Assembly (NCBI RefSeq): GCF_022374875.2
Contig: NZ_CP092428.2
Span: 200,011 to 264,010, forward strand
Reading direction: 5' to 3'
DNA: 64,000 bases
Source of the DNA: Mycolicibacterium rufum
GTDB lineage: Bacteria > Actinomycetota > Actinomycetes > Mycobacteriales > Mycobacteriaceae
The notes beneath the pieces were generated by a model, which had not been told where the DNA came from, did no database searches, and saw only the letters and a list, made by a program, of their open reading frames with translations. Below are positions 35,214 through 44,511 of this stretch, in pieces (position 1 is the first letter of the stretch; each line of letters begins with the position of its first letter). Made by a program: the position numbers and the translations under genes.

Positions 35214-35444
35214 TCAGGCCGCGGCGAGCGCCTTGATCCGGTCTGGCCGAAAACCTGACCAGTGCTCGCCGCCGGCGACGACGACCGGCGCCTGCAGATA
35301 ACCGAGGGCCATGACGTAGTCGCGCGCCGCGGGCACTTCGGTGATGTCGACGACGTCGTAGGAAATGCCCTGCTTTTCCAGTGCCCTGTATGTGGCGTTG
35401 CACTGCACGCAAGCTGGCTTCGTGTAAACGGTGATGGTGTTCAT
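35214..35444 (-). CDS. nrdH: NrdH-type glutaredoxin-like redoxin
   Basis: The product is 76 aa. ITVYTKPACVQCNATYRALE has the CxxC redox motif (CVQC) seen in NrdH proteins. DVVDITEVPAARDYVMALGY, the cis-Pro strand QAPVVVAGGEHWSGFRPDRI and the C-terminal helix complete the thioredoxin fold. NrdH reduces class Ib ribonucleotide reductase using thioredoxin reductase. No nrdE or nrdF is nearby, so it may support nucleotide supply during plasmid replication. The start has a GAGGGG ribosome-binding site and a TATAAG -10 upstream. Confidence 0.9.
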   Translation of the reverse strand: MNTITVYTKPACVQCNATYRALEKQGISYDVVDITEVPAARDYVMALGYLQAPVVVAGGEHWSGFRPDRIKALAAA

Positions 35445-35468
35445 GATTGACCCCTCGTCGCGGGTTTT

Positions 35469-35474
35469 CTTATA
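35469..35474 (-). promoter_or_regulatory. -10 element of the nrdH promoter
   Basis: TATAAG on the minus strand lies 25 bp upstream of the nrdH ATG, within an unusually A/T-rich stretch. The spacing allows a short leader carrying the GAGGGG ribosome-binding site. Confidence 0.5.
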
Positions 35475-35490
35475 CCGTTATTCTAGATTC

Positions 35491-35877
35491 TTATTTGGGC
35501 TGTAGCAATGCACCTAGAAAGAAAAGTGCATCAATTTTGGCGTGTCGAGCCGCGCTATCAGTCCTGGCGTGATACTTGGCCTTTGGCCAGTCAGGAGCGT
35601 TTTTTTTGGGCGTGTTCCTCATGCTTGCCGTTTTGTCTCTTGTCATTTCACTTTCCCGCTGACCATTCTTTTGGGCGCTTCTCGGCGCATTCAAAGCGGT
35701 CGGCAAAGGTGCGTAGTGCAATGGTCCGGACGGAAAGTTTCTCCTTCGCTCAATTAGCGCCTTTGCAATGACCGTGGAGAAACTTTCCGAGCCGTTTACG
35801 GCGATTCCGCGGCCTTGCGCGGAGAACGTTTCCGACCAACGCTCGAATGTGCGAGAAGCTCGGGTGGCACTGTCCAT
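35491..35877 (-). CDS. 128-aa unknown basic protein
   Basis: ATG 35877 lies 3 bp after the preceding gene's stop. The N-terminal ~45 residues (TFERWSETFSAQGRGIAVNG) look coding. The C-terminal half is Lys/Ser/Ala-rich and encoded by DNA with clearly lower GC than the surroundings. It may be a real protein with a recently acquired tail, or a decayed gene running on by chance. Confidence 0.4.
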   Translation of the reverse strand: MDSATRASRTFERWSETFSAQGRGIAVNGSESFSTVIAKALIERRRNFPSGPLHYAPLPTALNAPRSAQKNGQRESEMTRDKTASMRNTPKKNAPDWPKAKYHARTDSAARHAKIDALFFLGALLQPK

Positions 35878-35880
35878 GCG

Positions 35881-36381
35881 CTAGGCGATCAGAGTGGGTG
35901 TTGCACCACTGGCTCGGGCGTACATCGTGTCGAATCCGGGTCTCTGCTTGTCTGCGACGTCTGCGCTTGGGGCGACAACGTAGAAGTGCTCCACCCACGG
36001 AGCCTGCGGGCCGCGGTGCTGCCGCCAGACACGGGCGATGCCGTCGGGGGTGGTTTCCAGATCCCCGGGTTGGCAGGTCAGCATCGCGGCCATTGCGGCG
36101 GCGCTGCCGGTGTCGAGGCGTCGGACGCTGCGGGCGACGGCTGGTGTGGTGGCGCGGCGTACGGTGGCGACCCGCCGGACCTCGTAGAGTCCGTGCGCCG
36201 CGGTGAGGTGGTGGGCGTACAGGTCCAGAACCTCGGTCATTCCCGCTGCGGTGATCACGTCGAGCAGCCGGCCCAGGGCCAACAGTCCCTGGCGTGGATT
36301 GAAGCAGGCGGCGATGCGTTCGAGGAACAGGGCGCGTGCGGCGGCAGCTGGTTCGCGGCGGTAGCGTTGCAGTGCTGCCAC
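35881..36381 (-). CDS. 166-aa unknown helical protein
   Basis: GTG 36381 opens a helical protein: ALQRYRREPAAAARALFLER, IAACFNPRQGLLALGRLLDV and EVLDLYAHHLTAAHGLYEVR. It then has VARVWRQHRGPQAPWVEHFY-type sequence near the C-terminus. Good GC3 supports it. No domain is recognised. It and the next ORF form a two-gene unit. Confidence 0.55.
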   Translation of the reverse strand: MAALQRYRREPAAAARALFLERIAACFNPRQGLLALGRLLDVITAAGMTEVLDLYAHHLTAAHGLYEVRRVATVRRATTPAVARSVRRLDTGSAAAMAAMLTCQPGDLETTPDGIARVWRQHRGPQAPWVEHFYVVAPSADVADKQRPGFDTMYARASGATPTLIA

Positions 36382-36878
36382 TCGCCCTGCGGCACTCGAG
36401 AATTGGAACGGGCAAGTTATTGCGAATTACGCCTGACCGCTCACCGCGATGGCTGTCGCAACGGTCAACGGAGGCTGTTTGAGCGCCGATGCGGGCGCAC
36501 CGTGCCCCACTCTGTCTCCGGCTTTGCGCACGACTCGTGCAGGTTTATACAAACCGCCGCCCAGATCTTAGCAGTCCACCATCCTCCATGCGGCGGCAGG
36601 ATGGAATTCGTGGCGCGTGCGTCGATCGCTAGGTCGCAGCCCAGGATGGCATCACCACGCTTCGCGAAGACGACTACTTCCACAATCGCCAAGCGTCCGA
36701 CTGAACGACACAAGCCATCTCGTCGAGTAGCGGCGCTCTCAGCGTCGCACCAAGAGAGACAAGATGTGAGCGGTCCCAAATCTCTAGAATCGAGACAGTG
36801 GTCCACACACAGTGCACGTATTCTGGGGTCTGCGCTGTTCCGGAGCGGCCACAGCCCACTGACGTGCGAATTGCGCGA
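36382..36878. other. ~500-bp stretch without a supported gene
   Basis: Open frames here have poor codon bias and no ribosome-binding sites. The composition is less GC-rich than the flanks. I see no hairpin or repeat that explains it. It marks the border between the plasmid array and the stress island. Confidence 0.5.
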
Positions 36879-37097
36879 TTAGCCCTGATCTCGTGTTTGC
36901 CGGATCGCCTTAATGAGGCGATAGCCGCCGAGGCCGTTATAGACCCCAAGCATGACTAAGAAGAACACCACCAGCCAAATTTCGGGCTTGTCAGCTTCTC
37001 CGAAATCGATGATGACCGCGACTGCCGCAGCGACGAAAACGAGCAGGACCGCGGTGTCGTTCCACAGTCGCAGCGGCCGGGCCGCGGGGTGTGCCAT
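36879..37097 (-). CDS. 72-aa two-span membrane protein
   Basis: ATG 37097 is chosen because it directly precedes the protein-like MAHPAARPLRLWNDTAV. Two hydrophobic helices (VLLVFVAAAVAVIIDFG; IWLVVFFLVMLGVYNGLGGY) are followed by a basic end (RLIKAIRQTRDQG). It is probably a small inner-membrane protein; function unknown. Confidence 0.6.
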   Translation of the reverse strand: MAHPAARPLRLWNDTAVLLVFVAAAVAVIIDFGEADKPEIWLVVFFLVMLGVYNGLGGYRLIKAIRQTRDQG

Positions 37098-37230
37098 CCT
37101 CGACCGGGGGCGGCCCATTCACCGCTGCGCCCGACCCAGCCATGTGTTCACCGCACCTGAGATCTTGGCGATACACATGACCAGATTCGACACCTGTGGC
37201 GGCGAGCTGCGCGCTGGCGATGTTGCTGGC

Positions 37231-37629
37231 TTAGCCATGGCTCCCGGGGCCGTCACCGTCGTTGGAGTCGCCGCGCTGCTCGGTGTAGTTCTGGTGATTG
37301 GGCTCATCCTGACCCCCGCCAGCATCACTGGACTCGTCTGACTCCGCGCGGTCGCCGCGCTGTTCTCCTTGGCTGTGGCTGTAGCCCTCGCCGCGGTGGC
37401 CGTCGTGCTCATCGCCACCTTCGGAACCCAGGACGTATCCCGCTACGAAGATCGAGCCGACGATGAACACCGCGGCGGCAGCGGCAACCAGGATCGTTGC
37501 GATCTGTCCAAGTCGACCGCGCGGCCGAACCCTGTCCCACCGAGAGGTCGGTTCACTTGAGGGGGTGTCCGTCGGTGGTGGCGCGGGCGAGGTGTCGTCT
37601 GGGGCTGGTTCTTTCGGGTGTTCGGTCAT
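37231..37629 (-). CDS. single-span membrane protein with His/Asp-rich exterior
   Basis: The product is 132 aa. A Pro/Thr-rich cytoplasmic part precedes one helix (LGQIATILVAAAAAVFIVGS). The outside tail contains DEHDGHRGEGYSHSQGEQRG and other acidic and His residues, suggesting metal binding. It lies 33 bp downstream of the COG4705 gene in the same direction, so co-expression is likely. Confidence 0.65.
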   Translation of the reverse strand: MTEHPKEPAPDDTSPAPPPTDTPSSEPTSRWDRVRPRGRLGQIATILVAAAAAVFIVGSIFVAGYVLGSEGGDEHDGHRGEGYSHSQGEQRGDRAESDESSDAGGGQDEPNHQNYTEQRGDSNDGDGPGSHG

Positions 37630-37662
37630 CGCTGCCATTCCCCTTCTTTGTGGTGGTGCGAG

Positions 37663-38898
37663 CTATTTGAGCGCGGCCTGCAGGTCGTTGAGAGCCTGCG
37701 TCTCGGTTGCGGGAACGGGGTTCGCGTCGCGGATCGCGGTGAGCACGGCGTCGATGCGCCCGTCGAGGGCAGTCCAGGTGTCACCGTCGATGGCCTGAAG
37801 CTTTGGTTGGGCGTCGTCCCAAGCGGTTTCGAGACTCTTGGCCCCGGCCAGTGCCCCCGGCTGATCACCGTTGTTCACGGCGGTGAGCATGTCCTGGGTC
37901 AGGGTGCGGAAGGTCGCGATGTCGGCGGCCGGGAACTTTGCGGCTGCTTGGCCGGGGGCGATGGCCGTGATCGCGGCCGGGCCTTCGGCCCCGGGAGGAG
38001 CTCCATGCGGCTGCGCGTGCGCCCAGGTGAGCAACGCGCCGGCGGCGACGGCTATGACGGCGAAGTAGCCGAGCATGACCTTCTCGCGCCCGGGATTTTC
38101 CGCGCGCGGCGGTTCGCTCTTCTCGATGACGTCGGCGCGGGTCACGGTCAAATAGACGACCGTGGCCAGGATCGCGGCCAGGAAGATCACACTGGTGATG
38201 GCGACGCCCAGGCCCAGACCCTGCTGGTCCTTCGGGAAGCCGAGCCAGTCGCCGAGGTTGGCTCCCAGGGGCCGGGTCAAGATGTAGGCGAGCCAGAACG
38301 ACAGGACGGCGTTGGCGCCCATCCTCCACCCTGCGAAGATCGCCACGATCAGACCGGCGGGCAGCAGCACCGAAATGCCGGGGCCCCAACCGGTCAGCTC
38401 CAGGGTCCAGTCACCGACGGCGGTGCCGAGGGCGAAGGTGACCAGGATGGCGAGCCAGTAGAACAACTCCCGAGGCATCGTGACGATGCTGTGGATCGAC
38501 AGCGTCCGCTCGCGGAGGAACCAGACGCCGAACACCACGGCGAGGATCGCGGAGAAGACTGCGGTGCTGGTGGCGAGCGGCACGCCCAGGGTGTCGGTGA
38601 GGATGTCGGTGTACAGCGTCCCGGTCACGCTGAGCACCACGACCGTGAGCCAGTAGACGAACGGCCGGTAGCGCTGTAGGGCCAACTGGCACGTCAGCAC
38701 TGCGGCCAGCACCACGGTGAAGATCGCTGCTGTCCACATCAGGCCGACGCCGAGCGTCATGTTGACCCAGTCGGCGAAACTCTCGCCCACGGTCGTGCAC
38801 AGAATCTTGATGACCCAGAACCACACCGTGATCTCGGGCACCTTGCTCAGCATCGTGCGCGGGGATCTGACCGCCGCCGATCTCGTCGTCTCGCTCAT
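37663..38898 (-). CDS. COG4705-type multi-pass membrane protein with C-terminal helical domain
   Basis: The product is 411 aa from ATG 38898. KVPEITVWFWVIKILCTTVGE opens an ~8-helix membrane domain with repeated G-D and TRPLGANLGDWL motifs typical of COG4705 membrane-anchored proteins. A soluble C-terminal ~110 residues (IATFRTLTQDMLTAVNNGDQ; WDDAQPKLQAIDGDTWTALD) follow. Function is not established in my knowledge. A TCAGCG direct repeat lies 24 bp upstream, the same motif as before the PAP2/kinase operon. A paralogue is at 48763. Confidence 0.8.
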   Translation of the reverse strand: MSETTRSAAVRSPRTMLSKVPEITVWFWVIKILCTTVGESFADWVNMTLGVGLMWTAAIFTVVLAAVLTCQLALQRYRPFVYWLTVVVLSVTGTLYTDILTDTLGVPLATSTAVFSAILAVVFGVWFLRERTLSIHSIVTMPRELFYWLAILVTFALGTAVGDWTLELTGWGPGISVLLPAGLIVAIFAGWRMGANAVLSFWLAYILTRPLGANLGDWLGFPKDQQGLGLGVAITSVIFLAAILATVVYLTVTRADVIEKSEPPRAENPGREKVMLGYFAVIAVAAGALLTWAHAQPHGAPPGAEGPAAITAIAPGQAAAKFPAADIATFRTLTQDMLTAVNNGDQPGALAGAKSLETAWDDAQPKLQAIDGDTWTALDGRIDAVLTAIRDANPVPATETQALNDLQAALK

Positions 38899-38921
38899 GC
38901 CGGCGGAACCTACGGGGGGTT

Positions 38922-38938
38922 CGCTGAAGAACCGCTGA
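38922..38938 (-). promoter_or_regulatory. direct-repeat operator, TCAGCG-GTTCT-TCAGCG
   Basis: On the minus strand, two identical 6-mers are 11 bp apart, 24 bp before the ATG at 38898. The full core CTCAGCGGTTCTTCAGCG is identical at 44473-44490. The layout suits an OmpR-family regulator. Confidence 0.55.
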
Positions 38939-39006
38939 GCATCGCGGACACTCGCCTGGATTGTCAGTGCGATCCGACAGGGGGCACGGCGCTCAGACAG
39001 GGGCAC

Positions 39007-39366
39007 AGCGCTGGTAGCCGGCGCGCGGAACTCAAGACGCCGTGACCTCGCGGATGCCTGGAGGACGTGGCCGGATGTTGTTCACGCTGAGAGCGAGATT
39101 GCAACGAGGACCACCACTCTCACGACAATGCGGCGAAATCCGTTGTGCACGTTGCTCATCGACCAACTTCGGTTCACCCACAGCGTGGGTCCAGCTCCCA
39201 CAACCATGGCGTTCGCGTCCATTCTTTGGGAATCGTCGCGCTGGATCGATGGTCCGACAGTTCGGTAAAGCACCGCCCCTCGTCCCTCAGCGAACCTTCA
39301 GCACCGCGCGAGCAGGGTGAGGTCATCAGCTGAGCCGCTGATCGCCAGGAAAGGACACTCGATCCC
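39007..39366. other. divergent intergenic region
   Basis: No supported gene lies between the divergent COG4705 gene and the secreted protein gene. Short frames have poor bias. It carries the operator-like repeats described separately. Confidence 0.5.
39287..39303 (+). promoter_or_regulatory. direct-repeat operator, TCAGCG-N5-TCAGCA
   Basis: TCAGCG AACCT TCAGCA lies 64 bp upstream of ATG 39367. A further GATCAGCGGCTCAGC on the other strand lies nearby. Weaker member of the group. Confidence 0.4.
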
Positions 39367-39618
39367 ATGATGAACCCCAGACAGAGGCTGATCGCCGCGG
39401 TCGGCACGCTGCTGGCCGCAGCGACGATCGGCGGGGCGGGCATGGCGTTGGCGCACGCGACGCCCAGCCCGGCTCCGCCGCCCCCTCCACCGGCCACCGG
39501 GCAGTGCGACACCCCCGAACCCGGAGACACACCGGACCAGCCGGATGCACCCGACACCGACAACGTTCACGACGGTGACCAGGGCGGCCCCGAGGTACCC
39601 GACGCCCCCTGCGCGTAA
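39367..39618 (+). CDS. 83-aa small secreted Pro/Asp-rich protein
   Basis: MNPRQRLIAAVGTLLAAATI is a Sec-type signal with cleavage near ALAHA. The mature part is Pro-rich then acidic (DTPDQPDAPDTDNVHDGDQG) with two cysteines. It may bind metal at the surface; function unknown. GGAAAGGAC lies upstream. It precedes the lipoprotein/ABC operon by ~110 bp. Confidence 0.6.
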   Translation: MMNPRQRLIAAVGTLLAAATIGGAGMALAHATPSPAPPPPPPATGQCDTPEPGDTPDQPDAPDTDNVHDGDQGGPEVPDAPCA

Positions 39619-39726
39619 CGACGCACCCGATCACCCCTGGAGTTTCAGCGTCGTGGCGCGGATCTCAGCCGCCCCTGGCGCGTTCCGCGCCGCGAACCCC
39701 CAAGCAGCACGAGCAAGGAGACACAT

Positions 39727-40335
39727 ATGACCCGCCGAATAAACGTGCTCGTGGCGGCAGCTGGCGCCGCCGTGGTCGTCGGTGTCCTCAGCGGGTGCAG
39801 CTCCACGACGCAGCCGTCGTCGACCCCGCCCCCGGCCGATCCGACCCAACCGGTTGCGGAATCCAGTCCGCCCGGAGACATCCCGGACAATCAAGCCTTC
39901 GTCGTCTACACCGCCGCCGACAATTCCTACTCGGTGAAGTATCCCGAAGGGTGGGCACGCACCACCGCCGGACCTGAGGTGATGTTCAGCGACAAGTTCA
40001 ACAGCATCACGCTGGCACCCCACGACGGTTTCTACCAGCCCACCGAGGCCTACGCCCGCACCGTGGAAATGCCTCAGATCGCTGCGACCACACTAGGATT
40101 CACACCAGGTCAGATCAGCACCGTGTCACGGTCCGCCGGGCAGGTCGTGCTGATCACCTACCAGGGCGACTCCGCGCCGAACCCGGTCACCGGGAAGTCC
40201 ATCACACAGGACGTGGCGCGCTACGAATTCTCCCGCTCCGGGCGCGGTGTGGTGGTGACGTTGGCCGCGCCGGCGGGATCGGACACCGTCGATCCGTGGC
40301 GCACCGTGACCGACTCGTTCACCTGGCTGCGATGA
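39727..40335 (+). CDS. lipoprotein associated with ABC exporter
   Basis: The product is 202 aa. The signal ends in a lipobox (GVLSGC), so it is lipid-anchored. The mature domain has ADNSYSVKYPEGWARTTAGP and VMFSDKFNSITLAPHD, matching the LpqN/PsbP-like fold of mycobacterial lipoproteins. AGCAAGGAGACACAT provides the ribosome-binding site. The stop overlaps the ATPase start by 4 nt, so it is the first gene of a four-gene operon and is probably the extracytoplasmic partner of the transporter. Confidence 0.8.
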   Translation: MTRRINVLVAAAGAAVVVGVLSGCSSTTQPSSTPPPADPTQPVAESSPPGDIPDNQAFVVYTAADNSYSVKYPEGWARTTAGPEVMFSDKFNSITLAPHDGFYQPTEAYARTVEMPQIAATTLGFTPGQISTVSRSAGQVVLITYQGDSAPNPVTGKSITQDVARYEFSRSGRGVVVTLAAPAGSDTVDPWRTVTDSFTWLR

Positions 40336-41042
40336 GCACCGCGGTCAGCGCCGTCACCGCTGTCCCACTCGGGACCGAGGTCGCGCCGGTCGTCCGAGCC
40401 GAGTCGCTGTACCGGTTCTTCCGCGCCGGCGACGAGGAAGTCCTGGCGCTGCGGGGCGTGTCGGTGACGCTCCATCCCGGCGAAGTGGTGGCGGTGGTCG
40501 GGCCGTCCGGGTCGGGTAAGTCCACCTTGTTGGCCTGTCTGGCGGGGCTCGACGAACCCGACGGCGGCACCGTCTGGGTGGGCGGCCACCGGATCAGTCA
40601 CCAACCCGAACCCCTGCGGGCACGACTGCGGGCCCGATACGTCGGTGTGCTGTATCAGCACCGCAACCTGCTGGGGCACCTGACCGTCGAGCAGAACATC
40701 GGATTGGTGCAGCGGATCGCGGGCGGCGCTGCCCGATCCCACCCGGCGGTACTGCTCGCGTCGTTGGGGATCGCCGATCGCGGTGCGGCCCATCCCGATG
40801 CGCTCTCCGGTGGGGAGCTGGCCCGCGCGGGGTTGGCCGCCGCCCTGGCCAACGATCCCCTCGTCGTGCTGGCCGACGAACCCACCGGCGAACTCGACAC
40901 CGCCACCGAAGCCGAAGTGCTCGCGGTGCTGCGTCGTCATGCCATGGCGGGGGCGGCGATCATGGTGGCCAGCCACAGCCCCGCGGTGGCCGCCGCCGCC
41001 GACCGCGTCATCGGACTCACCGACGGCCAGGTCACCCCGTGA
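40332..41042 (+). CDS. ABC transporter ATPase 1 (MacB/LolD-like)
   Basis: The product is 236 aa. Walker A is GPSGSGKS, the signature region is DALSGGELARAGLAAAL, Walker B is LVVLADEPTGELD, and the switch His is in ASHSP. ATG 40332 overlaps the lipoprotein stop and its own end overlaps ATPase 2. The ATPase type that pairs with FtsX/MacB permeases usually acts as a homodimer. Here two different ATPases suggest a heterodimer. Confidence 0.88.
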   Translation: MSTAVSAVTAVPLGTEVAPVVRAESLYRFFRAGDEEVLALRGVSVTLHPGEVVAVVGPSGSGKSTLLACLAGLDEPDGGTVWVGGHRISHQPEPLRARLRARYVGVLYQHRNLLGHLTVEQNIGLVQRIAGGAARSHPAVLLASLGIADRGAAHPDALSGGELARAGLAAALANDPLVVLADEPTGELDTATEAEVLAVLRRHAMAGAAIMVASHSPAVAAAADRVIGLTDGQVTP

Positions 41043-41770
41043 GCAGGTCGAGGGCGGCGGCCGCGCCGACGCTGAGCCCGCTGGATGACCCCGTCGTCGT
41101 GCGGGCCGACCGGGTGACCCGATGCTTCGGCAACGGTGCCGCCACCGTCGTGGCGGTGCGCGGGGTGAGCGCCGCGGTCGCGCCGCGGGCGCGGATCGCG
41201 CTGACCGGACCGTCGGGATCGGGCAAGTCGACCCTGCTGCATCTGCTGGCCGGGCTGGACCGGCCCACCTCAGGCACGGTCAGCTGGCCGGGCATGGAGC
41301 AGGCCGCGGCGAGCGATCCCGACCGGGTGGGGCTGGTCTTCCAAGGCCCCAGCCTGATCCCTAGCCTCGACGTCGTCGAAAACGTCCGCCTGCCCCTGTT
41401 GTTCGGCGGCTGTACAGAATTGGAAGCGACCGCTCGCGCGCAGGACGCGCTGTCCCGACTAGGCATCACCGAACTGGCTCACGCCCTGCCCGACGCCTTG
41501 TCGGGTGGGCAAGCGCAGCGGGTCGCCATCGCGCGGGTACTCGCCACCGCGCCCCGGCTGATCCTGGCCGACGAACCCACCGGCCAACTCGATCACGCTA
41601 CCGCCGCATTGGTCATCGACGTGCTCATCGCCGCGGCCGACGACCTCGGTGCGGCGTTGATCGTCTCTACCCACGACCCGCTGATCGCGCACCGCCTGCC
41701 CACCGAGTGGGCGATGCGCGACGGTCGGCTGCGCGCCACCAACCCCGCCGACCACACGGCACCCCGATGA
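41039..41770 (+). CDS. ABC transporter ATPase 2 (MacB/LolD-like)
   Basis: The product is 243 aa from GTG 41039. Walker A is GPSGSGKS, the Q-loop is [18 protein letters not shown], the signature [17 protein letters not shown] is canonical, Walker B is [12 protein letters not shown], and the switch is STHDP. Its signature is more canonical than that of ATPase 1 (GGELAR). It is translationally coupled to both neighbours and probably forms the second subunit under the 887-aa permease. Confidence 0.9.
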   Translation: MSRSRAAAAPTLSPLDDPVVVRADRVTRCFGNGAATVVAVRGVSAAVAPRARIALTGPSGSGKSTLLHLLAGLDRPTSGTVSWPGMEQAAASDPDRVGLVFQGPSLIPSLDVVENVRLPLLFGGCTELEATARAQDALSRLGITELAHALPDALSGGQAQRVAIARVLATAPRLILADEPTGQLDHATAALVIDVLIAAADDLGAALIVSTHDPLIAHRLPTEWAMRDGRLRATNPADHTAPR

Positions 41771-44430
41771 TCGGGGTGTGGCTGGCCGGTCTGTTGCACC
41801 GCCAGCGGGCACGGTTGCTGGGGGCGGCGGCCGGAATCGCCGTCGCCGTGGCGTTGATCGCCTGTCTGGGGTCGTTTCTGGCCAGCTCGCAGGCCACCAT
41901 GACCGACCGGGCGGCGCGCAGTGTGGTCGTGGACTGGCAGGTTCAGCTCACTCCCGGCACTGATACCGCCTCCGTCTCCCGCACCATCGACGCCGGACCC
42001 GGCGTCCACGACACCGTCCCGGTCGGGTTCGCCCAGACCAGCGGACTGTCGGCGGCCACCGGGTCGAGCACCCAAACCACCGGCCCGGGCGTGGTCCTCG
42101 GACTGCCTCCGACCTACCGCGCGGTGTTTCGCGGTGAGATCCGCACCTTGGCCGGCGCCGACACCGGGGTGCTGCTGGCCCAGCAGACCGCCGCGAACCT
42201 GCACGCCGCCCCCGGCGACACCATCACCATCGGCCGCGCCGGCATGGCGCCGGTGTCGGTGACCGTGGCCGGCATCGTCGAATTGCCGCAGGCGAATTCA
42301 CTGTTCCAAACCGTTGGCGCACCGGCCACCGCGCAACCCACCGCGCCCCCGGACAACGTGGTGCTGATGCCCGAGGCCCGATGGCATCAACTGTTCGACC
42401 CGCTGGCGGCCACACGTCCGGAACTGGTGTCCACCCAGATCCACGTACGACGCGACCACGCCTTGGCGCCCAACCCGTCAGCGGCCTACACTGCCGTGCG
42501 TTCCGCGGCGCGCAACCTCGAAGCGCGCAGCGCCGGCGCCGTCGTGGTCGGCGACAACCTCGGTGCCGCCCTGGGCGCCGCGCGCAGCGACGCCGCCTAC
42601 GCCCAAGTCCTGTTCTTGTTCCTCGGGCTGCCCGGCGCCGTGCTGGCCGCGCTGCTGACCGCGACCATCACCGCCGCCGGCGCCGGGCGCCGCCGCGCCG
42701 AGCAGGCGCTGCTGCGGGTCCGCGGCGCCACCGCCCGCCAACTGCTGGGCCTAGCCGCCGTGGAAGCCGCCGTCATCGGTGCCACCGGAGCCGTACTTGG
42801 ATTGGTCGCCGCCGCCGTGGTCAACACCGTCACCGTCGGCTCGCCCCGATTCGGTACCACCCTGGCCACGGCCGTGGGCTGGCCGGCGGCCGCCGCGGCG
42901 GCCGGGATCCTGATCGCGATGGCCACGGTGGTGGTGCCGGCGCGGCGTGACCTGCGCGAGCACACCGTCGCCGCCGGGCGCACCCACGTCGAGGCGCCAC
43001 GGCGACCGGTCTGGGCTCGGCTCGGCCTGGACGTGGTCATCCTCCTCGGCGCGGCGCTGGTGTTCCTCGCGACCACCGGCGCCGGGTACCAGCTGGTCCT
43101 GGCACCCGAAGGCGTGCCGTCGATCTCAGTGTCCTACTGGGCGTTCGCCGGCCCGGCCCTGCTGTGGCTGGGCGCCGCGCTGATCACCTGGCGACTCGCC
43201 GACCTGCTGCTCGGGCGGGGCCGAGGGCTGATCACCCGCGTGCTGCGGCCCCTGGCCGGGCAGCTGGCGGGCACCATCGCCGCGAGCATGGCCCGCCAAC
43301 GCCGCCCCCTGGTCCGCGCGATCGTGATGCTCGCCCTGGCCGTCGCGTTCGCGGCGTCCACCGCGACCTTCAACGCCACCTTCCGCCAACAGGCCGAGGC
43401 CGACGCCCAATTGACCAACGGCGCCGACGTGACCGTCACCGCCGCCCCCGGCACCGACGTAGCACCCGATACCGCCGCGCTGCTCGCCGGCGTGCCCGGC
43501 GTACGGGCCGTGGAACCCCTGCAGCACCGATTCGCCTACATCGGCGCCGACCTGCAGGACCTCTACGGCGTCCGGCCGGCGACCATCACCCGGGCAACCG
43601 CCCTGCAGGACAGCTACTTTCCGCACGCCACCGCCACCGGGGTGACGGCCACGCTGGCGGCAAAACCGGACTCGATCCTGGTATCGGCGGAAACCGTCAC
43701 CGACTTCCAGCTGCAACCCGGCGACCCGGTGACCCTGCGGATCATCGACGCCGCCACCGGCCAACCCCGCCCGGTCACGTTCCACTACGCCGGGGTCGTC
43801 TCGGAGTTCCCCACCGCCCCCAAGGACAGCTTCTTCGTGGTCAACACCACCTACCTGGCCACCCAGACCGGTTCGGCCGGACCGGGGGTGTTCCTGGTCG
43901 ACACCGGCGGCCGCGACACCGCCGCGGTGGCCGCCCGGATCCGCGCCCTGGTCGGCGCCGCCGCCACCGTCACCGACATCGGCACCGTCCGCGCCACGGT
44001 GGGCTCGAGCCTGACCGCGGTGGACCTGTCCGGGCTGACCCGCCTGGAACTGTCCTTCGCCCTGGTTCTAGCCGTCGGCGCCGGCGCCCTGGTGCTGGGC
44101 CTTGGCCTGGCCGAACGCCGCCGCACCTACGCCCTGCTGTCCGCGCTGGGCGCGCGCCCACCGCACCTGCGGGCGATGGTGTTCAGCGAGACCGGGGTAC
44201 TGACGGTTCTCGGGATCCTCGCCGGCACCCTGACCGGGGCCGCGCTGTCGGTGATGCTGGTCAAGGTGCTCACCGGAGTGTTCGACCCACCACCAGACAC
44301 CATCGCCGTCCCGTGGCTCTACCTGGTCACCCTCATCACCGTCACCGCCGGTGCACTGGCCGCGGTGAGCGCCGCGGCGGTCACGACGGTGACCCGCCCG
44401 ACCCCCGTGAGCGCCCTGCGCGACGCGTGA
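41767..44430 (+). CDS. FtsX/MacB-type ABC permease
   Basis: The product is 887 aa from ATG 41767, overlapping the ATPase stop by 4 nt. An N-terminal helix (LLGAAAGIAVAVALIACLGS) precedes a large extracytoplasmic domain, then two FtsX-like helix bundles (VLFLFLGLPGAVLAALLTAT; LSFALVLAVGAGALVLGLGL) and a further exterior domain. This is the duplicated architecture of mechanotransmission ABC exporters. Substrates of such systems are often lipids, peptides or lipoproteins, so an envelope-stress role fits the neighbours. Confidence 0.9.
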   Translation: MIGVWLAGLLHRQRARLLGAAAGIAVAVALIACLGSFLASSQATMTDRAARSVVVDWQVQLTPGTDTASVSRTIDAGPGVHDTVPVGFAQTSGLSAATGSSTQTTGPGVVLGLPPTYRAVFRGEIRTLAGADTGVLLAQQTAANLHAAPGDTITIGRAGMAPVSVTVAGIVELPQANSLFQTVGAPATAQPTAPPDNVVLMPEARWHQLFDPLAATRPELVSTQIHVRRDHALAPNPSAAYTAVRSAARNLEARSAGAVVVGDNLGAALGAARSDAAYAQVLFLFLGLPGAVLAALLTATITAAGAGRRRAEQALLRVRGATARQLLGLAAVEAAVIGATGAVLGLVAAAVVNTVTVGSPRFGTTLATAVGWPAAAAAAGILIAMATVVVPARRDLREHTVAAGRTHVEAPRRPVWARLGLDVVILLGAALVFLATTGAGYQLVLAPEGVPSISVSYWAFAGPALLWLGAALITWRLADLLLGRGRGLITRVLRPLAGQLAGTIAASMARQRRPLVRAIVMLALAVAFAASTATFNATFRQQAEADAQLTNGADVTVTAAPGTDVAPDTAALLAGVPGVRAVEPLQHRFAYIGADLQDLYGVRPATITRATALQDSYFPHATATGVTATLAAKPDSILVSAETVTDFQLQPGDPVTLRIIDAATGQPRPVTFHYAGVVSEFPTAPKDSFFVVNTTYLATQTGSAGPGVFLVDTGGRDTAAVAARIRALVGAAATVTDIGTVRATVGSSLTAVDLSGLTRLELSFALVLAVGAGALVLGLGLAERRRTYALLSALGARPPHLRAMVFSETGVLTVLGILAGTLTGAALSVMLVKVLTGVFDPPPDTIAVPWLYLVTLITVTAGALAAVSAAAVTTVTRPTPVSALRDA

Positions 44431-44473
44431 GGGACCTTCCATCAGCCCAGCCAGTCCCCCAACGCGGGCCGGC

Positions 44474-44490
44474 TCAGCGGTTCTTCAGCG
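44474..44490 (+). promoter_or_regulatory. direct-repeat operator, TCAGCG-GTTCT-TCAGCG
   Basis: An exact match, including spacer, to 38922-38938. It lies 21 bp upstream of ATG 44512 and therefore controls the PAP2/histidine-kinase unit, suggesting autoregulation by the two-component system. Confidence 0.6.
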
Positions 44491-44511
44491 GCCAACGCCG
44501 ACAGTGACGCA

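Noticed and set aside
36465..36806. 113-codon minus-strand ORF in the 36.4-36.9 kb gap
   Set aside because: No ribosome-binding site, poor third-position bias and no protein-like motifs.
43164..44507. 447-codon open frame inside the permease gene
   Set aside because: Arg/His/Pro-rich shadow frame. The permease frame has the membrane helices and the codon bias.
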